In this document: piece by piece, positions 1 to 7,040 of the stretch
Position numbering within the stretch: the stretch's first letter is position 1
How the letters are laid out: each line of letters starts with the position of its first letter
Assembly (NCBI RefSeq): GCF_009738225.1
Contig: NZ_CP018187.1
Coordinates: 1,932,501-1,996,500 of the forward strand
Source of the DNA: Streptococcus salivarius
GTDB lineage: Bacteria; Bacillota; Bacilli; Lactobacillales; Streptococcaceae
Direction: 5' to 3'
DNA: 64,000 bases
Made by a program: the position numbers and the translations under genes
The notes under the pieces: model-generated
Seen by the model: the letters and a program-made list of their open reading frames with translations, nothing else
Told to the model about the DNA's origin: nothing
The model's database searches: none

Positions 1-99
1 CAATACATGTGCCGAATATGCAAACCAGTAATCTGAGGGTGTTGAACGTCCCTTAAAATCAACATAGCCCTTCCAAAATTTTTTGTAGGCTTCAATCAT
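1..99 (-). CDS. DUF805 membrane protein, C-terminus cut by window edge
   Basis: The first 33 codons of a protein that runs off the left edge. It starts MIEAYKKFWKGYVDF, nearly identical to the starts of the two DUF805 proteins just upstream on the same strand, so it is the third member of a tandem family. The ATG at 99 is preceded by a GGGAGATTTT ribosome site. The residues K-x-F/Y-W-x-GYVDFxGRSTxSDYW are the conserved amphipathic N-terminus of DUF805, a family of small multi-spanning inner-membrane proteins of unknown function. Only the family call can be supported. Confidence 0.85.
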   Translation of the reverse strand, partial: MIEAYKKFWKGYVDFKGRSTPSDYWFAYSAHVL

Positions 100-163
100 A
101 ATAAAATCTCCCTTTTTATGTTACTACCAGTCTAACAAGACAAGAGGAGTTTAACAAATCAAC

Positions 164-188
164 TAAAAAACAGCCTAGCGAGGCTGTT
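164..188 (-). terminator. Rho-independent terminator
   Basis: Stem AACAGCCT / AGGCTGTT with a 4-base loop, followed on the minus strand by a run of Ts. It lies 9 bases after the DUF805 stop at 198, so each DUF805 copy has its own terminator. Confidence 0.8.
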
Positions 189-197
189 AAGTCATTA

Positions 198-596
198 TTA
201 TTGCTGTGGATTATTGAAGTTGTTGAATGGGTATTCCACTTTACTTGGTTTACATAGCAAAACAATTAGGATAATCCAACCTACAAGTGGGATAAATGCA
301 ACAAAAATATACGGCCAATTGTAGCCAGCATCACGCAAACGACGAACTGTTACAGCAAGACCAGGTAAGAAGGCAGCGACAGCATAAATAAACATGATTA
401 ATCCGAGGATAAGCGAAAAAATAGCTAAGACAGTTGAGTCTGTTGCACTTGCGATTCCTCCAAATACTGCTACCACAATATATAGTCCCCAGGTAATTAA
501 AGCATTAACAAGGTATGCAAACCAATAATCTGAACGTGTTGAACGGCCCTCAAAATCTACATAGCCCTCCCAAAACTTCTTATAAGCTTCGATCAT
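198..596 (-). CDS. DUF805 family membrane protein
   Basis: A 132-residue integral membrane protein of the DUF805 family. The N-terminal conserved block (residues 1-25, ending GRSTRSDYWFAY) is followed by three or four hydrophobic segments (about 27-50, 55-82 and 96-113) and the family motif LAVTVRRLRDAGYNWPYIF before the last helix. The tail PFNNFNNPQQ is also found in the next copy. Function is unknown; DUF805 proteins are often found near stress or cell-envelope genes. The ATG at 596 has a GAGGAG ribosome site. It is flanked by terminators, so it is probably expressed as a single gene. Confidence 0.88.
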   Translation of the reverse strand: MIEAYKKFWEGYVDFEGRSTRSDYWFAYLVNALITWGLYIVVAVFGGIASATDSTVLAIFSLILGLIMFIYAVAAFLPGLAVTVRRLRDAGYNWPYIFVAFIPLVGWIILIVLLCKPSKVEYPFNNFNNPQQ

Positions 597-661
597 AATA
601 AAATCTCCTCATTTTTTGATACTTATAGTATAGCAATAAAAAAAGAATTTGACAAATCAAC

Positions 662-686
662 TAAAAAACAACCTAAGGAGGCTGTT
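662..686 (-). terminator. Rho-independent terminator
   Basis: Stem AACAACCT / AGGCTGTT (one G-U pair) with minus-strand Ts, just after the second DUF805 gene. It is almost a copy of the hairpin at 164-188, which suggests that gene and terminator were duplicated together. Confidence 0.75.
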
Positions 687-695
687 AAGTAACTA

Positions 696-1088
696 TCATT
701 GCTGAAGATTATTAAAATTGTTGAAAGGAAATTCTACTTTTGTGGGTTGACAACACAAAACCAACAGTACGATATCACCTATAACAGGCGCATAGCGTAA
801 GAAAATCAATGCCCAGTGAAAACCGGCATCACGTAAGCGACGCACCTGAAGGGCAATAGATGGAATATAGTTAGCAAAACAATATAGCATTGCAAACCCA
901 TACAGTAAGCTGAGAATAACATGATAATGACTATTCGGACTATCAAAAACACTTACAACTATAACTATGCTAAATAAAATGATACCTACAATAGTATTCG
1001 CTAAAACTGCCAACCAATAGTCTGAGCGAGTTGAACGTCCTGTAAAATCGACATAGCCCATCCAATACTTCTTATAAGCTTTAAACAT
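696..1088 (-). CDS. DUF805 family membrane protein
   Basis: A 130-residue paralogue of the neighbouring DUF805 proteins. It starts MFKAYKKYWMGYVDFTGRST and carries the same LQVRRLRDAGFHWALIF motif before the last membrane helix and the same PFNNFNNLQQ tail. The middle of the protein (residues 30-75) has diverged strongly from the other copy while staying hydrophobic, as expected of an old tandem duplication. Role unknown. Ribosome site GAGGAG precedes the ATG at 1088. Confidence 0.87.
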   Translation of the reverse strand: MFKAYKKYWMGYVDFTGRSTRSDYWLAVLANTIVGIILFSIVIVVSVFDSPNSHYHVILSLLYGFAMLYCFANYIPSIALQVRRLRDAGFHWALIFLRYAPVIGDIVLLVLCCQPTKVEFPFNNFNNLQQ

Positions 1089-1153
1089 GGCAAAATCTCC
1101 TCATTCTTGATACCACCAGTATATCAGAAGGCCTGTCGTCTAGCAAACCAACT

Positions 1154-1177
1154 TAAAAAAGCTCCTTCATGGAGCTT
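1154..1177 (-). terminator. Terminator of proBA
   Basis: Stem AAGCTCC / GGAGCTT with loop ATGAA and a minus-strand T run, directly after the proA stop. Confidence 0.8.
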
Positions 1178-1183
1178 GATGGT

Positions 1184-2434
1184 TTATTCTCTAACTTGTC
1201 CTTGTCCGTTAATATAGAACTTGGTTGACGTTAGGGCCTCCAGTCCCATTGGGCCACGGGCGTGCATTTTTTGAGTTGAGATTCCGATTTCAGCCCCCAA
1301 TCCAAAGACGAAGCCGTCTGTGAAACGGGTTGAGGCATTGACATAGACCGCTGCAGCGTCTACATCATCTTGGAATTGCTCCGCACGACTGATATCCTGA
1401 GTCACGATAGCCTCTGAATGCGATGTCGTGTAAGTATTAATCCATTTAATGGCCTCATCAAGGCTGTCTACCACTTTAACAGACATAATATAGTCAAGAA
1501 ACTCTGTCGCAAAATCTTCTGGTGAAGCTGGTACAGCTTTTTCCATGAGTTTCAGAGCCGTTTCATCTGCACGGAACTCAACAGCTTGAACTTTTGAAAT
1601 AGCTTTTTCCAAGTTAGGCAAGAAGTCTTCCGCAATATCAGCATGAACGACGAGAGATTCTGCAGCATTACAAACACTTGGTCGCTGTGTTTTGGCATTG
1701 ATGACAATCTGTGTCGCCATCTCTAAGTTAGCATATTTATCCACATAAATATGACAGTTACCAACACCCGTTTCGATGACAGGAACCTTGGCTTTTTCTT
1801 TAACCGTTTGGATGAGACGGGCTCCACCACGAGGGATGAGCAAGTCAACATACTTGGTCGCCGCCATGAGTTCCTCTGCTACCTCATGAGAGGTATCTTC
1901 AACCAGCTGAACGGCATCTGCTGTGATACCCGCATTTTCCAAAGCCTTACGGGCTACTGTAACCAAGGCCTTGTTGGAATTGATGGCATCACGTCCTCCT
2001 CGGAGAATGATAGCATTATTGGTTTTAAAGGCAAGGCTAAAGGCATCGATTGAGACATTGGGACGGCTCTCAAAAATCATAGCGATAACACCCATAGGAA
2101 CACGCTTTTGAACGATTTTGAGACCATCCAGATTCGTATAGCCACGAACCACTTGACCAATTGGATCCTGAAGGTCTGCCACCTGACGGACACCCTCAGC
2201 AATCCCTGCGATACGGTCTTCCGTTAAGAGCAAGCGGTCTTGCATAATCTCTGAAATACCATTTTCCTTGGCATTGGCCATATCCTTAGCATTTTCAGTG
2301 ATAATATAGGCACTCTCAGCTACTAGAGCTTTAGCTACTTGATTTAAAAGGTCGTTTTTAGCTGCTGTTGACAATTTAGCAATCTGACGACCTGCCACCT
2401 TGGCCTGCTGGCCCAATGTATCAATATATGTCAT
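1184..2434 (-). CDS. proA: Glutamate-5-semialdehyde dehydrogenase (gamma-glutamyl phosphate reductase)
   Basis: Second enzyme of proline synthesis: NADPH-dependent reduction of gamma-glutamyl phosphate to glutamate semialdehyde in the cytosol. The protein has 416 residues from [19 protein letters not shown], the usual family length. Family marks include [15 protein letters not shown], the catalytic cysteine segment [15 protein letters not shown], and the C-terminal [31 protein letters not shown]. The ATG at 2434 is chosen over an upstream in-frame codon because AGGAGGAC lies 6 bases before it and the proB stop is one base away (TAAGATG), which indicates translational coupling with proB. Confidence 0.97.
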   Translation of the reverse strand: MTYIDTLGQQAKVAGRQIAKLSTAAKNDLLNQVAKALVAESAYIITENAKDMANAKENGISEIMQDRLLLTEDRIAGIAEGVRQVADLQDPIGQVVRGYTNLDGLKIVQKRVPMGVIAMIFESRPNVSIDAFSLAFKTNNAIILRGGRDAINSNKALVTVARKALENAGITADAVQLVEDTSHEVAEELMAATKYVDLLIPRGGARLIQTVKEKAKVPVIETGVGNCHIYVDKYANLEMATQIVINAKTQRPSVCNAAESLVVHADIAEDFLPNLEKAISKVQAVEFRADETALKLMEKAVPASPEDFATEFLDYIMSVKVVDSLDEAIKWINTYTTSHSEAIVTQDISRAEQFQDDVDAAAVYVNASTRFTDGFVFGLGAEIGISTQKMHARGPMGLEALTSTKFYINGQGQVRE

Positions 2435-2435
2435 C

Positions 2436-3239
2436 TTAGTCCTCCTGTTTAAAGAGTGTACCAATCTTGGCTCCTTCTAGGACACGAAGAATGTCACGTG
2501 GATTTTCACCATTCATCAAAACCATTTGGCTTTGATTTTCAAAAACCATCTGAGCTGACTTAATCTTACTCATCATACCACCCGTACCAAATTTACTACC
2601 GGCACCACCAGCTGAGGCTATAATTTCCTCTGTAATCTCTGGGACATAGCTACGAAGGGTCGCATCCTCATAGACATTTGGGTTCTTATCAAAGAGCCCA
2701 TCAATATCTGACAACATGATGAGTAGGTCTGCACCAACAATCTTAGCAACGATAGCAGACAAGCGGTCATTGTCTCCAAACTTAGTCGCATGGTCCATTT
2801 CATCTACGCTGACAGCGTCATTTTCATTCACAACTGGGACAACTCCAAGCTCGAAGAGGCTCTCAAAGGCATTGATGGCATTGGCCAAACTCTCGGGATA
2901 CTCAACCACATCACGCGTCAAAAGCAACTGAGATACCTTGGTCTGATAATGTGAAAAGACCTGAGAATAAAGGCTCATCATAGCTACCTGCCCTACACTT
3001 GAGACAGCCTGTTGCTTACCAACTTCTGCTGGGCGTTTCTCAAGGTCTAGAACATTGAGACCAAAGCCCATGGCACCAGAGGATACGAGGACAACCTCAA
3101 TTCCTTTATTATGCAAGCTAGAAATAACAAAAGCTAATTGATCGATTTTTTCAAGATTAATTTTCCCTGATGGTAAAACCAGAGAGCTAGTCCCGATTTT
3201 GATAACCAGGCGTTTTACTGAGTCAAAATTTCGTTTCAT
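2436..3239 (-). CDS. proB: Glutamate 5-kinase
   Basis: First and committed step of proline synthesis: ATP-dependent phosphorylation of glutamate. The protein has 267 residues and consists only of the amino-acid kinase domain ([10 protein letters not shown] near the N-terminus, [50 protein letters not shown]). It lacks the C-terminal PUA domain of the E. coli type, as in other streptococci. The ATG at 3239 has no recognisable ribosome site, and the nearest -10 (TATAAT at 3247-3252) would start the transcript at or within a base or two of the ATG, so the mRNA may be leaderless. proA follows directly. Confidence 0.96.
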   Translation of the reverse strand: MKRNFDSVKRLVIKIGTSSLVLPSGKINLEKIDQLAFVISSLHNKGIEVVLVSSGAMGFGLNVLDLEKRPAEVGKQQAVSSVGQVAMMSLYSQVFSHYQTKVSQLLLTRDVVEYPESLANAINAFESLFELGVVPVVNENDAVSVDEMDHATKFGDNDRLSAIVAKIVGADLLIMLSDIDGLFDKNPNVYEDATLRSYVPEITEEIIASAGGAGSKFGTGGMMSKIKSAQMVFENQSQMVLMNGENPRDILRVLEGAKIGTLFKQED

Positions 3240-3246
3240 GTTTATG

Positions 3247-3275
3247 ATTATACACTAAATTCAGGTATTTTAACA
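3247..3275 (-). promoter_or_regulatory. Promoter of proBA
   Basis: Minus-strand -10 TATAAT (3247-3252), 17-base spacer and a weak -35 TGTTAA (3270-3275). The predicted start near 3240 coincides with the proB ATG. Confidence 0.6.
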
Positions 3276-3313
3276 TATATAATGCATAAGTTTACATATT
3301 AAGGATTTTCAGT

Positions 3314-3344
3314 AAAAAAGAATCCCTCCAATCGGAGAGACTCT
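3314..3344 (-). terminator. Terminator of the ABC exporter operon
   Basis: Imperfect stem AGAGTCTCTCC / GGAGGGATTCT with loop GATT, followed on the minus strand by TTTTTT. Confidence 0.8.
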
Positions 3345-3358
3345 TTAAACAGTTTGTT

Positions 3359-4948
3359 CTAGGCAAAAAACATGGCTCTAATACGTTTCCAACGTCTGCG
3401 ATCAACAAAGAGATAAACGATTAGGACAACTAAAGCTATAAGCCCAGATACTATAGCATTGACTACTAAGGCAATCCAGAACTTACTTGCAAAGAAAACA
3501 ATACCTCCTAGCAAGGCAGCGATGAAAATTGTAAGAATAAAGATACCCATATAGAGCCACTGTCCGCCACCTCGATTGAAGAGCTGGGTAACTTCCTGCC
3601 AATTCACTTCCAACAATTTAAGGTCACGTTCAAAGTAATAACCACCTACAAGATAGGTTGTTACGAGAAAACCAAGAGTGAAACTTGCTACCAAAATCAG
3701 ATGGAGATGTGCAAGGAAGATTAAACCAAGTCCTCCTAGTAAGAGGGATACACCGACTTGCAAGGCATAGAAAAGCCAGAACTTTTGACGAAGATAGTCA
3801 CCCGTATTGATTGGCAGGCTACGAATAAAGTCAAAGTTTGTCCCCTCTAAGGATGTTGCTACACCAAGAAAACTTGTTGGTTGAGCTGAAAAGAAACCAA
3901 AGGCAATTCCGACCAAAAGCAGGAGTCCGAAATAGTCTGGGCCCAGATCTTTCAAAAATACCGCACCCCCACCTAACATGATCATATATAAGACCGGCAC
4001 CACATAGGTATTGATAATGAGGGTTGAATTCCCCAAAGTAGATAAATGATGGCGGATCAAGACCTGTCTTTGGCTTCGAGTAACAGCTTTGGCCTGAGGC
4101 TTTCTAGCCTTTTGGTTATAAATGGCTTCGTGGAAATAACGAGGCATTCTGACCTTATAAAACCAAAAGCCCAAGATAAGCACTAAGATAAGAGGAAGAT
4201 AGAAATTTAGTAGAGCCTCCGGAGATAGAGGGGCAGCTACGACATCATAGTAACCTCTTAGATAAGGAAGCAAAGGAAAATCGGCATGTCCAGCACCATC
4301 AACATAGCCTTTAATAAAACCAACCAACATAATAGGCAACATAATCAATAGGGTTGACAGGGTCATCAAAATGGTTGAATAGAGCTTTTTATGAGAACTA
4401 CGAACAATCAGCGTTCCAATACTATTAGACAGAATCACTGAAAAAACGAGATTGATAAAGAGAGAAACAATAAAGATCAGAAGCCCAACGACTATCCCCA
4501 ATGGGCCAATAAATTGCCAGTAAGCTAGAATGAGGAGGCTAAGGATAGGTACCATGAAGGTCATCCCAACCATAGAACCTGACAAGGTCTTGGCCAAAAA
4601 GACTTCTGATGGCTTTAAGGGAAGAGGCAGATAAGCCTTGCTATCCTTACTATCGTAAAAGGTACTATAGAGAGCCGTAAAAGTCTGTAGAAGCCCCATG
4701 ATTGAAAATGTCAAAAGATATAGGGTTAAGACTCCAGGATTGGCCTTATAATCGACACCTACAAAAAGATAGCTATATACAACCGTAAAAATAATTAAAA
4801 TCAAGAGTTGTTGTCTAAGCATGGCATTAACGATGGAGAAATTAGCCTTTTTCTTTTTCTCCTGACGTTTCTGTAGGTTAGTTACTGCTTGAGGATTTGC
4901 ATAGAGGAGATTAATTTTAAAAAGCTCCCAAACATGGTTCCAGTTCAT
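3359..4948 (-). CDS. ABC transporter permease, multi-spanning
   Basis: A 529-residue membrane protein with about ten to twelve hydrophobic segments in two halves, separated by a basic cytosolic stretch near residue 280-300 (NQKARKPQAKAVTRSQRQ). An N-terminal cytosolic tail (about residues 1-45) is rich in lysine. It is the membrane subunit for the ATPase encoded 2 bases upstream, making an exporter-type ABC system of the ABC-2 / multidrug kind. The substrate cannot be read from the sequence. Both genes end at a shared terminator. Confidence 0.85.
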   Translation of the reverse strand: MNWNHVWELFKINLLYANPQAVTNLQKRQEKKKKANFSIVNAMLRQQLLILIIFTVVYSYLFVGVDYKANPGVLTLYLLTFSIMGLLQTFTALYSTFYDSKDSKAYLPLPLKPSEVFLAKTLSGSMVGMTFMVPILSLLILAYWQFIGPLGIVVGLLIFIVSLFINLVFSVILSNSIGTLIVRSSHKKLYSTILMTLSTLLIMLPIMLVGFIKGYVDGAGHADFPLLPYLRGYYDVVAAPLSPEALLNFYLPLILVLILGFWFYKVRMPRYFHEAIYNQKARKPQAKAVTRSQRQVLIRHHLSTLGNSTLIINTYVVPVLYMIMLGGGAVFLKDLGPDYFGLLLLVGIAFGFFSAQPTSFLGVATSLEGTNFDFIRSLPINTGDYLRQKFWLFYALQVGVSLLLGGLGLIFLAHLHLILVASFTLGFLVTTYLVGGYYFERDLKLLEVNWQEVTQLFNRGGGQWLYMGIFILTIFIAALLGGIVFFASKFWIALVVNAIVSGLIALVVLIVYLFVDRRRWKRIRAMFFA

Positions 4949-4950
4949 GA

Positions 4951-5682
4951 CTACACCTCCTCAATCTTACGTCCAGCCATTTCCAGATAAATGGTTTCCA
5001 AATCCTTGTCAGGGTACTGAGACTTAAGTTCAGCTAGAGACCCTTGGAAGATGAGTTTTCCTTTCTTCAAAATAGCAATACGATCACAGAGCTGCTCAGC
5101 TACACTTAGAACGTGGGTTGAAAAGAGCACACTATTACCCTCCTTAGCATGGTTACGCATGGCTTCTTTCAAATCATAAGATGCCTGTGGATCCAGACCA
5201 GTCAAAGGCTCATCCAAAACCCAAATCTGCGGATTAACCAGAAGAGCACCGATAACGACAACCTTCTGACGCATACCGTGAGAGAAGGAAGAAATGAGGT
5301 TATAGCGACTTTCCGTCAAGTCAAAGGTAGCCATAAGATTAGTCAAACGTTCCTCAACCTGACTAGCTTCCAAATCATAGATACGTGTCAAAAAGTACCA
5401 ATAGTCATTAGCAGTTAAATTTAAGAATAAGTCTGGTGAATCTGGCACATAAGCGATTTTTTTCTTGATAGCATCACGATGTTGGCTGAGGGCCATATCA
5501 TCGACGTAAACTTCACCGTAGCTAGCTTCAATAATAGACGTCAAAATGGAAATAGTCGTGGTCTTACCAGCCCCATTGTGACCAATCAGACCAAAAATCT
5601 CCCCATCTCGAATCTCGAGGTTAAGATCTGAGAGAGCATCCTTATCTTCATAACGTTTCGTTACGTGTTCAAAACGAATCAT
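4951..5682 (-). CDS. ABC transporter ATP-binding protein
   Basis: A 243-residue ATPase with Walker A GHNGAGKTT (about residue 34-42), signature FSHGMRQKV, Walker B WVLDEPLTGLDP and switch histidine in LFSTHVL. The single nucleotide-binding domain and C-terminal extension are typical of exporters in the DrrA/BcrA class. It is translated just before its permease. The start has AAGAAAGGAT upstream. Possible roles include lipid, peptide or drug export; context gives no substrate. Confidence 0.92.
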   Translation of the reverse strand: MIRFEHVTKRYEDKDALSDLNLEIRDGEIFGLIGHNGAGKTTTISILTSIIEASYGEVYVDDMALSQHRDAIKKKIAYVPDSPDLFLNLTANDYWYFLTRIYDLEASQVEERLTNLMATFDLTESRYNLISSFSHGMRQKVVVIGALLVNPQIWVLDEPLTGLDPQASYDLKEAMRNHAKEGNSVLFSTHVLSVAEQLCDRIAILKKGKLIFQGSLAELKSQYPDKDLETIYLEMAGRKIEEV

Positions 5683-5794
5683 CTTTTATCCTTTCTTGAG
5701 AATCTATTTAACAATAGTCTCATTTTGCACTTTATATTAGATTATAAATTAGAGTTATTACCTTGTTTTTTATGGACAATACTCTAAGAACACT

Positions 5795-5822
5795 GGCAAT
5801 AGATTTAGATAAGGCTATTGCC
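5795..5822. repeat. Inverted repeat in divergent intergenic region
   Basis: Perfect 8-base arms GGCAATAG / CTATTGCC with a 12-base loop, in the 274-base region between the ABC operon and the DUF554 gene. There is no T-tract on either side, so it is not a standard terminator. A regulator site or leader structure is possible. A cre-like sequence (AGAAAACGTTTGTA) lies about 50 bases further towards the DUF554 gene. Confidence 0.45.
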
Positions 5823-5956
5823 TTACCTTCTCATTTATTGTATCATTTCAAAGGTACAATTTCAAGAAAACGTTTGTAAAAACGAGACAATTTTGCATTC
5901 GATTTTTGATAATGCTAAACTTATAGTATTTAGAATAAATAGGAGGAAAATCACTG

Positions 5957-6688
5957 ATGCCAACTGGAATTATCATCAACTCGCTATCTATTATCTTAGG
6001 AGGAATCGCTGGAGGGCTCTTCGGGGACTATCTCAGAGACGATTTCAAGGAAAATCTTAACCTTATCTTTGGTCTAGCCTCTATGGTTATGGGGATTAGC
6101 GCTATTATGAATATGGTTAACATGCCTGCCGTTATCTTTGCGGTAGTTATCGGTACCATCATTGGGCTGGCCCTAAAGTTTGGAAACCTCATCAACAAGG
6201 GAGCTGGGCTTATGGAAAAAGGCTTGTCCAAGATTACACCAAGCAAGCAAACAGGGTTAGCTCACGATGAATTTTATGCGCAGCTCTTGACAGTTATCGT
6301 CCTTTTTTGTGCGAGTGGTACAGGAATTTACGGGAGTCTTGAGTCTGGGATGACAGGCGATGCTTCTATCTTAATTTCTAAATCTATCCTAGATTTCTTT
6401 ACGGCTATGATTTTCTCTTGTAGTCTAGGCTACATCGTCTCCATGATTGCCATTCCACAATTTATCGTTTTCTTCCTCCTCTTTGTTAGTGCTGGTTTCA
6501 TTCTCCCTCTAACAACAAAAGCCATGATTGGAGACTTTAAGGCTTGCGGGGGCTTCCTCATGATTGCGACCGGTTTTCGTATTATGAAACTGCGTCAATT
6601 CCCAACAGCAGATATGATTCCAGCCATGATTCTGGTTATGCCTATTTCCTGGGCCTGGGTCAATTGGGTAGTGCCTTTGATTAGTTGA
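5957..6688 (+). CDS. DUF554 family membrane protein
   Basis: A 243-residue integral membrane protein of the DUF554 (YdfK/YqgA) family. It begins MPTGIIINSLSIILGGIAGGLFGDYL, with a conserved glycine-rich first helix. It has six or seven hydrophobic segments and the typical internal GTGIYGSLESGMTGDASILISKSILDFFTAMIF. Such proteins are predicted transporters of unknown substrate. The ATG at 5957 has AGGAGG 10 bases upstream. It is transcribed alone and ends at its own terminator. Confidence 0.9.
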   Translation: MPTGIIINSLSIILGGIAGGLFGDYLRDDFKENLNLIFGLASMVMGISAIMNMVNMPAVIFAVVIGTIIGLALKFGNLINKGAGLMEKGLSKITPSKQTGLAHDEFYAQLLTVIVLFCASGTGIYGSLESGMTGDASILISKSILDFFTAMIFSCSLGYIVSMIAIPQFIVFFLLFVSAGFILPLTTKAMIGDFKACGGFLMIATGFRIMKLRQFPTADMIPAMILVMPISWAWVNWVVPLIS

Positions 6689-6710
6689 TATTAGGATTAA
6701 AATAAACTAA

Positions 6711-6738
6711 AACCGTCAGTCTAATGCTGGCGGTTTTT
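6711..6738 (+). terminator. Terminator of the DUF554 gene
   Basis: Stem AACCGTCAG / CTGGCGGTT with a 7-base loop, followed by a T run. Confidence 0.85.
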
Positions 6739-6818
6739 GTCTCTATTTATTGCTATTATGGATTCTAACTATTAAAAACTAGTAATATTTGTGGCAGTTA
6801 TTTCTAATTTTTCTAACC

Positions 6819-6848
6819 TTGTTTAGACTAAGATGAGTTTGTTATAAT
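6819..6848 (+). promoter_or_regulatory. Extended -10 promoter of candidate small RNA
   Basis: TGTTATAAT (extended -10, TATAAT at 6843-6848) with a partial -35 TTGTTT 18 bases upstream. Predicted start near 6855, where the first hairpin of the small RNA begins. Confidence 0.65.
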
Positions 6849-6854
6849 AGCCCT

Positions 6855-6980
6855 TGTAGGCCTAAGCAACCTACAAGATACTTTTTTTCATAACTATTTC
6901 CATCCTCTAATATTTTAACGAACTTACAATACTGATGGAAATCTATCGAAAAGACTGGTGTGTGCACACCGGTCTTTTTT
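6855..6980 (+). ncRNA. Candidate structured small RNA, about 125 nt
   Basis: A non-coding stretch with its own extended -10 promoter and a strong terminator. Three stems can be drawn. A 5' stem CTTGTAGG / CCTACAAG (6853-6877) starts at the predicted transcript end. A long-range stem ATTTCCATC / GATGGAAAT pairs 6896-6904 with 6934-6942 around an A/U-rich loop. The terminator AGACTGGTGT / ACACCGGTCT (6952-6975) has a GTGC loop and six Ts. Perfect pairing in two independent internal stems argues against chance. No convincing ORF with a ribosome site lies inside. It is convergent with rexA. I do not recognise the family, and no CiaR direct repeat is visible. It fills most of the 352-base gap between the DUF554 gene and rexA. 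Confidence 0.6.
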
Positions 6981-6995
6981 GGTGGGATTAAGACA

Positions 6996-7030
6996 CAAAA
7001 AAACCACTCTTTCACTATGAAAGAATGGTT
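6996..7030 (-). terminator. Terminator of rexBA
   Basis: Stem of about 13 bases, AACCATTCTTTCA / TGAAAGAGTGGTT, with a minus-strand T run, just after the rexA stop. Confidence 0.85.
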
Positions 7031-7040
7031 ATGTTATAGC

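Noticed and set aside
5818..6060. An 80-codon plus-strand ORF before and within the DUF554 start
   Set aside because: It overlaps the better-supported DUF554 start in another frame and has no ribosome site.
6935..6991. An 18-codon ORF (MEIYRKDWCVH...) inside the small RNA
   Set aside because: It has no ribosome site and runs through the terminator hairpin, so it cannot be fully transcribed.
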